From Roseiflexaceae bacterium (GTDB lineage: Bacteria > Chloroflexota > Chloroflexia > Chloroflexales > Roseiflexaceae), in contig CANJHS010000017.1 in NCBI GenBank assembly GCA_947474225.1, forward strand, positions 1-59,778: a stretch of DNA of 59,778 nucleotides, read 5' to 3'. A program made the translations under genes and the position numbers. The notes under the pieces were generated by a model, which searched no databases, was not told the origin of the DNA, and was given only the letters and a program-made list of their open reading frames with translations. Positions 9,829 through 18,411 of the stretch are shown here, piece by piece (position 1 is the first letter of the stretch; each line of letters opens with the position of its first letter).

Positions 9829-12465
9829 CTACGGCGTATACGCCGTCGAGAAGATACCGCGCCCATGTGTCGCTGCCAGCAGGGTAGTGCCCATCCATGA
9901 CAAATCATACACCGGTACATTGGCAGGGCCATCGGTGACAGACTGCCAGGTAGCGCCGCTGTTTTCGCTGGTGAATACCCCCAGTTCGGTGCCGGCATAC
10001 AGCCACGCGCTGTGAGTAGGGTTGATGGCAATGCTCCACACCGGTATCGACGCCAGAGCAGTCACGCCGGTACCGGTCACTGCTGCCCAGGTCGTACCGC
10101 CATTGGTTGTCTTCCATATATTTTTTGCACTGTATCCGCCAAAAGTGATGTAGACGATGTTCGCATTCTTTGGATCGATCTCGATGTCCGACACAAAGCG
10201 GTTCGGCAGCTTGGCATCATAACTGGTCCAGGTGACGCTGGCGGCAGCTGCCGTGCCGTTGCTCGTCTTCCAGACGCCGCCCTTGGGATTGCCGACCCAA
10301 ATCTGGTTCGACGCACCCTTCGCGACGGCAATCGCGCTGATGTAATCGTCCTCCGTTGTCCCCGATGGTTTTTTGATGACGGCCCAGATGGGTCCGACGC
10401 TGTTGGTGACGGTTGCTTTGATGTCGGTACTGCGCCACAGTGACGCACCGCCGGCCAGCATGGTGTTGGCGTTGTTGGGGTCAAGGGTGTAGGGGGCAGC
10501 AAACAGTGCGTTACCTGTTATGGAATCACCGAGTTGATACTTTGTCGCTTTCGGCGTCTCCCAATCATTTTTCAACCCATTTATTAGAACTAATTCTGTT
10601 GTTAGTGTCCTACGGCAAAGGTACATCAAATTGGTGTATTCCAAATATAGCCGCCTGTTATCGTCCTGATCGACTAGTACGGTGAAGCCATCGCCGTAAA
10701 CATCAAATTTACTCCACGTTTCGCTACTGCTGCCGATTGCAACTTTGTTATACCCATTATCCTGTGTCCCACCGATGATGTAGTTCTGCGTCGCACTGCC
10801 ACGCACCGAATAGAACTGTGTAATCGCCAAATTATTGTTCAGCTCCGTCCAGCCGCTCAACTTGGCAACGGTCTTGTAGTTGTCGGTGCGGTAGACGCCG
10901 CCGTCGTTACCGAAGTACACTTTTTTGTTGGTGGTGCCGTTGAAGCCTGGGTCTGCCACGATGATGTGATGATCTGCGTGCGCAGATAAAGGTGCAGCAC
11001 TCCAATCGCTGATACGGGTGAATGTGACGCCGCCATTGGTGCTGCGGAATAAATCCACGCCTCCAGCGATAATCGTATTGGCGTTGGTCGGATCGACCCA
11101 GATGACGTTGTCGTACCAGCCCTGACCATTTTCGAGATGTTTTGGTGTGCTGATTTTGGTAAAACTCGCACCACTGTTTGTGCTTTTATAAATCGTCCCC
11201 TGATTCACATCAACAGAGGCATAGACAATCGTCGGGCTCGATGTGGACCATGAGAGTTCGACCAAATAATCACCTGATGGGATACCGCTAACCACCTTCC
11301 ACGTCGCACCAGCATTGGTGCTGAGCCAGACCTTGCCCCAACCACTCGCCAAAAGGCGACTGTTGTTTGTCGGGGATACTTCAATGTCGAAAACACTCTC
11401 AATAAAATCTGCACCCGTTGGTTTTGTACCCCAAGTCCAGTTGATGCCACCATCAATGCTTTTCGCCACGCCACCCCAGGTACCGGCATAAAGGATTGTC
11501 TGGGAAGCGTTGTTCACAGGAAGTATTTTTTGCACATACGCGAAATAATTTGTATCTGGAGTTCCGACGTTCGCTGTTGATGTTAAGTGCGTCCATGTTG
11601 CGCCGCTGTCGTGTGAAACGAAAATTCCTTCACCATATACATATATTGGACGATTACCGGATAGCTCCCCCGTCCCCGCATAGATGGTCGTGTGATCATT
11701 GGGATCAATGGCAATCGTGGTGACGGCCATGTTGGCCATGAAGTCGTCGAGGTTGTGCCACGAGGCACCGGCGTCGGTACTCTTCCAAATGCCACCGGCC
11801 ACACCCCCGCAGTAGAGCACATTAGTATCGACGGGGTCGATGGCCAGTGCGCGCACGCGGCCGCCGATGTTGCCGGGTCCGAGCGCGGTCCAGCTGGCTT
11901 TGCTGATGCCGGCAGCCCGGCCTTTATCTGCCTCGCGCATGGCGGCGATGTGCACACGGGCGTTGCTGTTGCCATCGGCCGGGATGACCCCGTTTTCGTC
12001 GACGAAGCGCATGTGGAAGTATGTGGGGTCGGGCGGCACGCCCTCGTTGTCCGCTTCCTCTGATTCGCCTGCAGCGAACGCCGATTCGTATGTCGATTCG
12101 ACCCGCGCCCACACACCTGCGTCGGCGCGGCGGGCTGCCTCTGCAGCCAACTCCTGTGCCCGCGTGACCGCTTTGCGCAGCGTCGCCGTCGACAAACGGC
12201 AGTACTCCGTGTGACTGAGGGGAATCTGCGCAAACAGCAGCGTATAATCCGCTTCACTAAGCTGCTTAGCAACGGCCCGCTCGATCACGCTCATTTGGGC
12301 AGTGACACAGCCTGCTTGGGCGAGGTCCTGGGCGGCGAGATTCTGTGACGTTGCGCTACTTACGACGGTCATCAGGAGCATCGTCGCGCAGACAAATGCC
12401 CAGACGTTTGGGAATCCAGCAGGTGCGCGTTGCGCATCCTGCGCAGGAGTTGTCGATTTGTTCAT
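9829..12465 (-). CDS. Exported Asp-box beta-propeller protein, copy 3
   Basis: 878 residues from ATG at 12465 (a GTG at 12474 is also possible). It has a hydrophobic export segment near residues 22-42 ending AxS, the conserved pre-propeller region (QAGCVTAQM, EYCRLSTATLRKAV), an acidic linker (GESEEADNEG) and the LGPGNIGGRVRALAIDP opening. Asp-boxes include STDAGASW, SHDSGATW, STNAGATW, STNSGASF, STNGGVTF and SENSGATW. It is nearly identical to copy 2 at both flanks but unlike it in a blade-sized stretch around residues 580-650. It is the first gene of the three-copy minus-strand array, with gaps of 192 and 331 bases between copies, so separate promoters are possible. Confidence 0.8.
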   Translation of the reverse strand: MNKSTTPAQDAQRAPAGFPNVWAFVCATMLLMTVVSSATSQNLAAQDLAQAGCVTAQMSVIERAVAKQLSEADYTLLFAQIPLSHTEYCRLSTATLRKAVTRAQELAAEAARRADAGVWARVESTYESAFAAGESEEADNEGVPPDPTYFHMRFVDENGVIPADGNSNARVHIAAMREADKGRAAGISKASWTALGPGNIGGRVRALAIDPVDTNVLYCGGVAGGIWKSTDAGASWHNLDDFMANMAVTTIAIDPNDHTTIYAGTGELSGNRPIYVYGEGIFVSHDSGATWTHLTSTANVGTPDTNYFAYVQKILPVNNASQTILYAGTWGGVAKSIDGGINWTWGTKPTGADFIESVFDIEVSPTNNSRLLASGWGKVWLSTNAGATWKVVSGIPSGDYLVELSWSTSSPTIVYASVDVNQGTIYKSTNSGASFTKISTPKHLENGQGWYDNVIWVDPTNANTIIAGGVDLFRSTNGGVTFTRISDWSAAPLSAHADHHIIVADPGFNGTTNKKVYFGNDGGVYRTDNYKTVAKLSGWTELNNNLAITQFYSVRGSATQNYIIGGTQDNGYNKVAIGSSSETWSKFDVYGDGFTVLVDQDDNRRLYLEYTNLMYLCRRTLTTELVLINGLKNDWETPKATKYQLGDSITGNALFAAPYTLDPNNANTMLAGGASLWRSTDIKATVTNSVGPIWAVIKKPSGTTEDDYISAIAVAKGASNQIWVGNPKGGVWKTSNGTAAAASVTWTSYDAKLPNRFVSDIEIDPKNANIVYITFGGYSAKNIWKTTNGGTTWAAVTGTGVTALASIPVWSIAINPTHSAWLYAGTELGVFTSENSGATWQSVTDGPANVPVYDLSWMGTTLLAATHGRGIFSTAYTP

Positions 12466-12474
12466 GACACACAC

Positions 12475-12788
12475 GTTTCTACATATCGCTTGCTTTCTGA
12501 CATGCTCGATTATAGACGTATCTGATTTTTTACGTAATTAGTTATAAAAACCAAGAATAGCGTATGTTGCTTTGTCGAAATGTTGTATTTTTTGGTCTGC
12601 GAATAGTACGTCAATACATCCTTCACACCGCATTCAGACGATGCAAACACAGGAACAAGCGTGCTTGCGCTAGGGGCATCCGAGTAACTCTTTTTTCTCT
12701 CTTTCGAGTCTCCAGTACGCTTTTCCAAAACTCACAAAAAACCACGACCACCGTTGCTGGTGATCGTGGCAAAAATCGTTGTGTTGCG
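12475..12788. other. Intergenic region with terminator
   Basis: About 310 bases between the third propeller gene and the RTX gene at 12789. Apart from the terminator at 12736-12769 nothing is recognisable. Short frames here are AT-rich and show no protein-like composition. Confidence 0.4.
12736..12769 (-). terminator. Rho-independent terminator of the RTX gene at 12789
   Basis: Read on the minus strand, an 11-bp stem (12769-12759 with 12752-12742, one G-U pair) with a 6-base loop is followed by six T. It is placed 20 bases after the stop codon. Confidence 0.8.
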
Positions 12789-14051
12789 CTAGCGCAGTTC
12801 TACCGTAGTCGTAGTCTGAATAAAGTCACGATTCCCGAGGGTGTCGCGCACACTCACCCACACGGTGTAGATGCCTGCAGGTGCTCCATCGACAAATTCA
12901 ATCATTTGGGTGTACTGCTGCGCTACGCCGCTGCTGATAGGAATCGATACCGCCTGCGGAGCGTTGTAAACCGTGTAGCCCCATCCGTTCACATCCGCAA
13001 ACCAATACTGATTGAGCGCCATATAGACATATGCCTCGACTATGCCTGTCTCGTCGGCGAGTCGGTACGAAATCGATAATGGCTCAGTCCGTGTAACAGA
13101 ATCAGACGACAAGGTAATGTCTGAAATGGCCGGCGCTGATACATCGTTCGAACCGTTCGTGACAGTCACGCTCACACGCTGCGGGGTTGCATAATTCCCA
13201 AATACATCGACTGCGTTCAATTCGAAGAGGTATTCTCCATTGGGCGCGTTCGTTGGCACCGTGCACGACGCAAGGAATCGCGCGGTGACAATACCAGTTA
13301 CAGGATTCGAAAGTTCATCGATTCCCGTCGCCATATAAGGAAAGCTACACCATTCGACAATCCATCCTGCATTACTCCCGATAAATCCCCAAGACATGCT
13401 GATGGGCGAATCATCGGTTATCACCCATTCGATATCCATGTCGTCGCCAGCTGAGACCGTACGTTCCGACACCATCGGCGCAAATACCGGTGCAGTTGTA
13501 TCTTTTCCGCAACGACCGACAGTAACGTCGGCAGGATCGATCGCACATTGGTTATCACCGCTCCCCGGCTGCAAGATATCGCGCTCACTGCCACCACTGA
13601 GGGAGTCATCGCCCACACCTGCATTGAGCTGGTCGGCACCCGTATTGCCGTTGAGCACATCATTGCCGACGCCTGCGTTGAGCGTATCGTTCCCGGCATT
13701 GCCGTTAAGTGTGTCATTGCCAATGCCGCCAGTGATGCGGTCGTTCCCCGACCCACCGTCGATGCGGTCGCTGCCATTACCGCCATCGATGATGTCGTTG
13801 CCGTCACCAGCATATATGACATCATTGCCGCCGTTCCCGTAGATTGTGTCTGCTCCTGCAAATCCACATATCACGTCGTTGCCCGCGGTTCCACGCAAGA
13901 CATCATTGCGGGCACTGCCGCGAATCGTGCATGGAAGCGGTCCTTGACTCGGGATCTTCGGGCTTGTGCGGGTCTCTGCGCTAGTTGCATCCGGAGCCAA
14001 CCCTATGCTCAATGCGACAACTATAAATATTCCAACAAAGTTTTTTCCCAT
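12789..14051 (-). CDS. Secreted RTX nonapeptide-repeat protein with Ig-like modules
   Basis: 420 residues with a signal peptide (MGKNFVGIFIVVALSIGL, cleavage after TSA). The mature N-terminus has the family signature [22 protein letters not shown]. About ten to eleven G-G-x-G-x-D-x-x-x RTX repeats follow (residues ~60-155), expected to form a calcium-binding beta-roll. After TTAPVFAP there are two Ig-like modules of ~110-120 residues. The first contains a conserved W-C ... C-x-V-P pair of cysteines 27 residues apart, which probably form an extracellular disulfide, and the last ends [12 protein letters not shown]. It lacks a type I secretion C-terminal signal, so Sec export is more likely. It is a close paralogue of 15017-16279 (same length) and of the broken gene at 2018-3843. 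Likely a surface or secreted structural or binding protein; partner unknown. Confidence 0.8.
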   Translation of the reverse strand: MGKNFVGIFIVVALSIGLAPDATSAETRTSPKIPSQGPLPCTIRGSARNDVLRGTAGNDVICGFAGADTIYGNGGNDVIYAGDGNDIIDGGNGSDRIDGGSGNDRITGGIGNDTLNGNAGNDTLNAGVGNDVLNGNTGADQLNAGVGDDSLSGGSERDILQPGSGDNQCAIDPADVTVGRCGKDTTAPVFAPMVSERTVSAGDDMDIEWVITDDSPISMSWGFIGSNAGWIVEWCSFPYMATGIDELSNPVTGIVTARFLASCTVPTNAPNGEYLFELNAVDVFGNYATPQRVSVTVTNGSNDVSAPAISDITLSSDSVTRTEPLSISYRLADETGIVEAYVYMALNQYWFADVNGWGYTVYNAPQAVSIPISSGVAQQYTQMIEFVDGAPAGIYTVWVSVRDTLGNRDFIQTTTTVELR

Positions 14052-14116
14052 TTATCAATCGCTTCCGCAGTATACACACATACACAAAAACTATACATTC
14101 CAAACTTACCACACAA

Positions 14117-14385
14117 CTGCCCGTCCGTACATAAGTGTTTATTTATCTGCGCCAGCGTGGGTACATCGGGTACTTCAATCTGAAGATTTATACCACGTCC
14201 ATACGGACGCTTCAGAGGAGCGACGTTCCAGCCGGTCTCGTGATATTCCTCAATCATCAGTTGCGCATGACCAAGTGTCAGCTATGCAAATGCAGGGTTG
14301 GTCATTTGGTAGCGCACGGCGAAGCCCATGTGTAGATAAACAACAATGATGCAGCGACACTCGTAACCGTCAATTCGGGCACCAT
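14117..14385 (-). pseudogene. Decayed VOC-family (glyoxalase/bleomycin-resistance-like) gene
   Basis: Minus-strand ATG at 14385 begins MVPELTVTSVAASLLFIY, the typical first strand and helix of a VOC protein. The frame is then lost, and the next part (MGFAVRYQMTNPAFA) resumes in another frame, hits TAG at about 14299-14297, and continues as LTLGHAQLMIEEYHETGW, then PYGRGINLQIEVPDVPTL. All pieces are in the correct family order. After LCTDGQ (~14117) the similarity ends, so the second half of the domain is missing. At least three lesions (frameshift, stop, truncation) make this a remnant. It fills the otherwise gene-free stretch between the RTX gene and the membrane-protein gene. A short frame 14021-14257 covers part of it but is not an intact gene. 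Confidence 0.75.
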
Positions 14386-14416
14386 GGGATTCCAATAGTG
14401 GTCTGATTATTCCACG

Positions 14417-14851
14417 CTACGCCCCATCCCGCAGTCGACGCTGTATCGCAACCAGCGGCGGTATAAAAAGCACCATGAATCCCACATTCAACACGATGTT
14501 GCCAGGGAGCTCGGCCAGCAACGAGCCGACGCTGTCGACTCCAAACCACGCACCTAACGCCACCAACAGCATGCGCGGCAGCGCGGGATTGTGCTTCATG
14601 TGGTCTGGCGTTACGAGCAGAAACATCAGAGCTCCCCAGCCGACCATAGTCCCGCCCAACACTGCGTTGACTGCGCGGGTGTCATCAGCAAAGAACGCAG
14701 GATCCCCATTCAACGGCCAAGAAAGAAGATCAAACAAGAACAGCCAGGTACCGGCGGTCGCCGGATGGCTGGCCAGTGCGCACAGCATACCGGTGACAAT
14801 CGTCACCACACATGCTATCCGTAACCACGTGATGCTCGTATGCATGCTCAT
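14417..14851 (-). CDS. Small membrane protein of unknown function
   Basis: 144 residues from ATG at 14851 (GGAAAGGAACC lies upstream; a TTG at 14869 is a poorer choice). Four hydrophobic segments are visible: about 10-30, 55-78, 88-108 and 112-132, the last two around VALGAWFGVDSVGSLL and VLNVGFMVLFIPPLVA. A GGTMVGWG motif sits in the second. It resembles small uncharacterised four-helix membrane proteins; I do not recognise the family. It is flanked by RTX genes on the same strand but with gaps of hundreds of bases, so an operon with them is not indicated. Confidence 0.6.
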   Translation of the reverse strand: MSMHTSITWLRIACVVTIVTGMLCALASHPATAGTWLFLFDLLSWPLNGDPAFFADDTRAVNAVLGGTMVGWGALMFLLVTPDHMKHNPALPRMLLVALGAWFGVDSVGSLLAELPGNIVLNVGFMVLFIPPLVAIQRRLRDGA

Positions 14852-14903
14852 CTGATGGTTCCTTTCCAATCATGAGTCACATCTCTGCAGGGAGGAAACA
14901 AAT

Positions 14904-14939
14904 CACCTACTTCACTCCGCAAAAATGAGGAAGTAGGTG
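14904..14939 (-). terminator. Hairpin downstream of the second RTX gene
   Basis: CACCTACTTC (14904-14913) pairs perfectly with GAAGTAGGTG (14930-14939), extendable by CTC/GAG with one bulge. The minus-strand tail (ATTTGTTTCC) is only moderately T-rich. It is probably the transcript end of the gene at 15017. Confidence 0.5.
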
Positions 14940-15016
14940 GGTCATGCTCCGTAGCTGTTTTGTATTCACGCAATTTACTCAGCGGTTACGAGGCATCGAA
15001 ATGTGAGGACGAAAAT

Positions 15017-16279
15017 CTACCGCAGTTCGATTGTCGTGCTCGTTTGGATGAATTCTCGATTCCCGAGGGTATCTCGTACACTCACCCACACCGTGTAGAT
15101 ACCTGCTGGTGCACTTGGTACAAATTCAATCACTTGCGTGTGCTGCTGCGCCGCACCCGTGCTGACGGCAATTGGTTCAAGCTGCGGAGCATTGTAGACC
15201 ATATGCCCGCGGCCTGTTCTATCTGCAAAGCCATAGCCGTTGTGCGCCAAGAAGACATACGATCCGGCAATCCCCGTCTCGTCGTCGAGTCGCAACGTCA
15301 CGGTAAACTGCTCCGCACGTGACACTGATGGGCTCGAGAACGTGACTTCAGAGATGGACGGTGCACTCACATCAGTCGATCCATTTGCGACGGTCACAAT
15401 GACACGCTGTCCGGCAGCATAGTTCCCAAACACATCGACAGCATTCAAATCAACAAGGTACTCCCCATTCGGCGCATCTGCTGGAACGGGGCACGATAGA
15501 CGGAACCGCGAACTGATTTGGCCAGGCTCAGCTGTCGTTGATTGATTGAGCGCAGTCGCCATTACTGGGAAGCCACACCACTCGGTTACCCAGCCAGAAT
15601 TACCGCCGATGAAGCCCCATGACATATCAATCGGCGAATCATCGGTGAGCACCCATTCGATGTTCAAGGTGTCGCCGGCATTGATGCTTGTTGACAAAAC
15701 CATCGGTGCAAAAATCGGTGCAGTGGTGTCTCTCCGACATTGTCCAACGGTGACGTCCGTCGCATCAATGGCACACTGGTCATCGCCAGTGCCCGGCTGC
15801 AAGACATCGCGCTCACTGCCACCGCTCAGGGAGTCATCACCCACGCCTGCATTGAGCTGATCGGAACCCGTGTTGCCGTTGAGCACATCATTGCCGATGC
15901 CCCCGTTGAGCGTATCGTTGCCCGTGTCACCGTTCAGGTCGTCGTTCCCGGTGCCTCCGGTAATACGATCGCTACCGTTGCCACCATCGATACGGTCGTT
16001 GCCATTCCCACCATCTATGGAGTCATTGCCGTCACCGGCATAAATGACATCGTTGCCGCCGTTACCGGTGATGGTGTCTGCCCCTGCATACCCACAGATC
16101 ACGTCATTCCCAGCGGTCCCACGCAGCACATCATTGCGCGCAGTGCCCCGTATGGTGCACGGCAGGAGTGTATCCGTTGCAGCAGGCGGAGAACTTGTCC
16201 GCTCTTGCGCTGACACCGCAACAGGCAGCACGGAGAAGCTCACAATACCAGCAACGACCAATCCAAATATTTTGTGCAT
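15017..16279 (-). CDS. Secreted RTX nonapeptide-repeat protein with Ig-like modules
   Basis: 420 residues. ATG at 16279 is preferred over 16309 because GGGAG lies 9 bases upstream and the signal peptide ([19 protein letters not shown]) starts there. Signature [22 protein letters not shown] is followed by about eleven RTX repeats (for example [15 protein letters not shown]), then TTAPIFAP and two Ig-like modules with the WC...C-x-V-P cysteine pair (27 residues between). It aligns over its whole length with 12789-14051, so these are recent duplicates. The cysteine module and the terminal [12 protein letters not shown] motif are shared by all RTX proteins in the window. Role inferred as a calcium-stabilised extracellular protein; ligand unknown. 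Confidence 0.8.
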   Translation of the reverse strand: MHKIFGLVVAGIVSFSVLPVAVSAQERTSSPPAATDTLLPCTIRGTARNDVLRGTAGNDVICGYAGADTITGNGGNDVIYAGDGNDSIDGGNGNDRIDGGNGSDRITGGTGNDDLNGDTGNDTLNGGIGNDVLNGNTGSDQLNAGVGDDSLSGGSERDVLQPGTGDDQCAIDATDVTVGQCRRDTTAPIFAPMVLSTSINAGDTLNIEWVLTDDSPIDMSWGFIGGNSGWVTEWCGFPVMATALNQSTTAEPGQISSRFRLSCPVPADAPNGEYLVDLNAVDVFGNYAAGQRVIVTVANGSTDVSAPSISEVTFSSPSVSRAEQFTVTLRLDDETGIAGSYVFLAHNGYGFADRTGRGHMVYNAPQLEPIAVSTGAAQQHTQVIEFVPSAPAGIYTVWVSVRDTLGNREFIQTSTTIELR

Positions 16280-16416
16280 TATGTTGGCTCCCACGGATGA
16301 AAATTTCACAAGATCTACGCTAATCCAGTTTCACTTATAGCATACCAAAGGTGGCGCAGGCGAAATGTAAATTTTTCATGAATAATTTTTCCATTTTCTC
16401 ATTTTCCGTTTCTCTT

Positions 16417-17415
16417 TTATGGTGCGATAAGCCCCAATAGCTCGGCCGTACTGACATTGGCCACATAGACATCCACCTCGATACCCGCCAACGCCGCGGT
16501 CACGCCAGCCAGGCTATATTCGGCGCCAACCAAGAGTTGCGACAGCTCAGACACATCGCGCTGCCCCATGAAGTCGCCGTAGATGGCCGCCGCCGCGATG
16601 TGATTATTCTGGATGTCCAAGCGCACATCGACCTCGCCCGCGGAGAAGCGCTGGCTGCGCTGGACATTGGCCGCCGGATTGCGTCCATAGTTCCACTCCC
16701 AATTGTTGTAGCGACTGGCGCGCAGGGCCGCCACCCCAATATCGTCCGCTGCGCCACGTTGCACCGAGGGGATGTGTGCGCGGTCCGTTGTTCCGTATAT
16801 TTTGGCGATGATACGCTCGCGCAAATCGACCGCAGTAATCGGCGTGGTCAGGAATTCGTTGATATTGGCGACCCGACTGCGGATAGATTTGACCCCTTTG
16901 GATTCGACCTTGCCCGGTTTGGGTCGCAACGCCGCCGTGACGGCATCGAGGTCCGAATCGACCAGCAACGTGCCGTGGCTGAGCATCCGATCGGCAGTGG
17001 CGAATTGGGCATTGCCCGAGATTTTGCGCCCTTCGACCACTATATCGTTGCGCCCGCTCAAGGCAGCGGGGATGCCCAAATCGTGGAGTACCGCCAACAC
17101 CGGACCATTAAAGGTGTCGTAGCGGTTGAAGCGCTCGTTGACTTGGCGCGTCATGAAGCTAAAGTTCAGATTACCCGGGTCGTGATAGACCGCGCCGCCA
17201 CCAGACACCCGCCGCACCACCTGGATGCCCTGGGCCGCCACCACGTCGCTGGCGATTTCTTCGGCGGTGTTTTGGTTACGACCGATGATGATGGCCTTGG
17301 CGTTAATGTAGAAGTACAGCAGGTCCTCGTCGCCCAGCAGATTGCGTATGGCGTATTCTTCGAGGGCCAAGTTCTGCGTGGCGTCGGTCTGATCGTGATT
17401 GTCGAGGTAGCGCAT
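16417..17415 (-). CDS. lplA: Lipoate-protein ligase A
   Basis: 332 residues from ATG at 17415 (MRYLDNHDQTDATQNLALEE); the upstream in-frame start at 17463 is less likely. The family signature RRVSGGGAVYHDPGNLNFSF is complete and GRNQNTAEEI precedes it. The catalytic lysine region GRKISGNAQF is present, followed by HGTLLVDSDL. The C-terminal ~90 residues form the accessory domain, so this is the two-domain LplA/LplJ type. The enzyme activates free lipoate with ATP and transfers it to the lipoyl lysine of 2-oxoacid dehydrogenase E2 or glycine-cleavage H protein in the cytoplasm. It stands alone on the minus strand, divergent from the hibernation-factor gene. Confidence 0.9.
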   Translation of the reverse strand: MRYLDNHDQTDATQNLALEEYAIRNLLGDEDLLYFYINAKAIIIGRNQNTAEEIASDVVAAQGIQVVRRVSGGGAVYHDPGNLNFSFMTRQVNERFNRYDTFNGPVLAVLHDLGIPAALSGRNDIVVEGRKISGNAQFATADRMLSHGTLLVDSDLDAVTAALRPKPGKVESKGVKSIRSRVANINEFLTTPITAVDLRERIIAKIYGTTDRAHIPSVQRGAADDIGVAALRASRYNNWEWNYGRNPAANVQRSQRFSAGEVDVRLDIQNNHIAAAAIYGDFMGQRDVSELSQLLVGAEYSLAGVTAALAGIEVDVYVANVSTAELLGLIAP

Positions 17416-17510
17416 GGTCGTCTTTCTGATGTTTTGAGTAGTATAACAAAGCGCTTGGTGCATTCAGTAAACGCTTAGCCAAGGCTCATCAAAAAAAGCC
17501 CGTCACCGCG

Positions 17511-17539
17511 TTGAAAGCGACGAGGCACAGTGCTAGGAT
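17511..17539 (+). promoter_or_regulatory. Sigma-70-type promoter of the hibernation factor gene
   Basis: TTGAAA (17511-17516) and TAGGAT (17534-17539) are separated by 17 bases. The predicted start leaves an ~75-base leader before the gene at 17623. Confidence 0.6.
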
Positions 17540-17622
17540 AGCGGCAACCGAACGGTTTGGGCGGCCCCCCTGGTCGCCCAGTACCCCACCCCCGGGTACA
17601 CAATATGCAATTGGGAGGCGTT

Positions 17623-18147
17623 ATGGAACTCATTGTTCGCACCCAACATGGTCACCTCAGCCCCGAGACCCGCAGCCGCATCGAACACAAACTCGCCGTC
17701 TTGACCCGCTACCTGACCCCCATTCGGACCGTCACCGTCGACGTCAGCCAAAAGGACAAACACCACCGCGTGCAATTGACCGTCGTCGGCGATCACGGGA
17801 TTTTGCTCCGTGCCGAAGAAAAAGCCACCGAATTGATGTACGCCCTCGACGCTGCCATGAATGCCGTCCGCACTCAAATAGAACGCTACAAAGGGCGCCA
17901 TTGGCGCAATGTCCAGCGCCACGATACAACACCCAGCGCTGCCGCCGTCGCCGATCAACACCCAGAGGAGGCTCCGGCTATCGTGCGCACCAAGGCATTC
18001 CACATCAAGCCGATGCACGACGAAGAAGCCCTCGAGCAGATGGAACTCCTCGGCCATGCGTTTTTTGTCTATCGCGATTACGATCAGCAGGTACGCGTCA
18101 TTTATCGCCGCGGCGACGGCCGCCATGCAGTCATCATCACCGCCTGA
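17623..18147 (+). CDS. hpf: Ribosome hibernation promoting factor, long form
   Basis: 174 residues. ATG at 17623 is chosen because GGGAGG lies 5 bases upstream and because the conserved first strand (MELIVRTQHG) starts there. The N-terminal ~100 residues are the S30AE/HPF domain that binds the decoding centre of the 30S subunit. After a short variable linker (SAAAVADQHPEEAP) the C-terminal domain (VRTKAFHIKPMHDEEALEQM, then GHAFFVYRD and VIYRRGDG) is the dimerisation module of long HPF, which joins two ribosomes into 100S particles in stationary phase. The length is typical for long HPF. It is monocistronic by appearance: own promoter and a terminator 14 bases downstream. Confidence 0.93.
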   Translation: MELIVRTQHGHLSPETRSRIEHKLAVLTRYLTPIRTVTVDVSQKDKHHRVQLTVVGDHGILLRAEEKATELMYALDAAMNAVRTQIERYKGRHWRNVQRHDTTPSAAAVADQHPEEAPAIVRTKAFHIKPMHDEEALEQMELLGHAFFVYRDYDQQVRVIYRRGDGRHAVIITA

Positions 18148-18161
18148 GTGCGCTATCCTAT

Positions 18162-18193
18162 ACCCCGGCGTCAATCGACGTCGGGGTGTTTTT
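18162..18193 (+). terminator. Rho-independent terminator after hpf
   Basis: ACCCCGGCGTC (18162-18172) pairs with GACGTCGGGGT (18177-18187), one G-T wobble, loop AATC, followed by GTTTTTG. Confidence 0.85.
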
Positions 18194-18411
18194 GTGCATC
18201 CAGTCGTCACGCAGCATGGGAAAAGGGGAGTCTGCCGCGCAACGGTGTGTCTGTCCTGGCAACGACCAACGGCGACCGATGCGTCTGGCTCAGGTCCCGG
18301 CCTGCACAGGCACAGCAACGGCGGCGCGTACAGGTGTCTGCTCCAGACTGGCATCGACGCACCAGCATTCATATACAATAGCGATACATTCATTGAGCAA
18401 TAGGTGCGTCT

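Noticed and set aside
12789-16279. RTX proteins considered as type I secreted toxins
   Set aside because: They have Sec signal peptides, and no ABC/HlyD/TolC genes or acylation partner are nearby.
16537-17478. 313-residue plus-strand frame
   Set aside because: It is antisense to lipoate-protein ligase, which has all its motifs; the frame has no recognisable domain.
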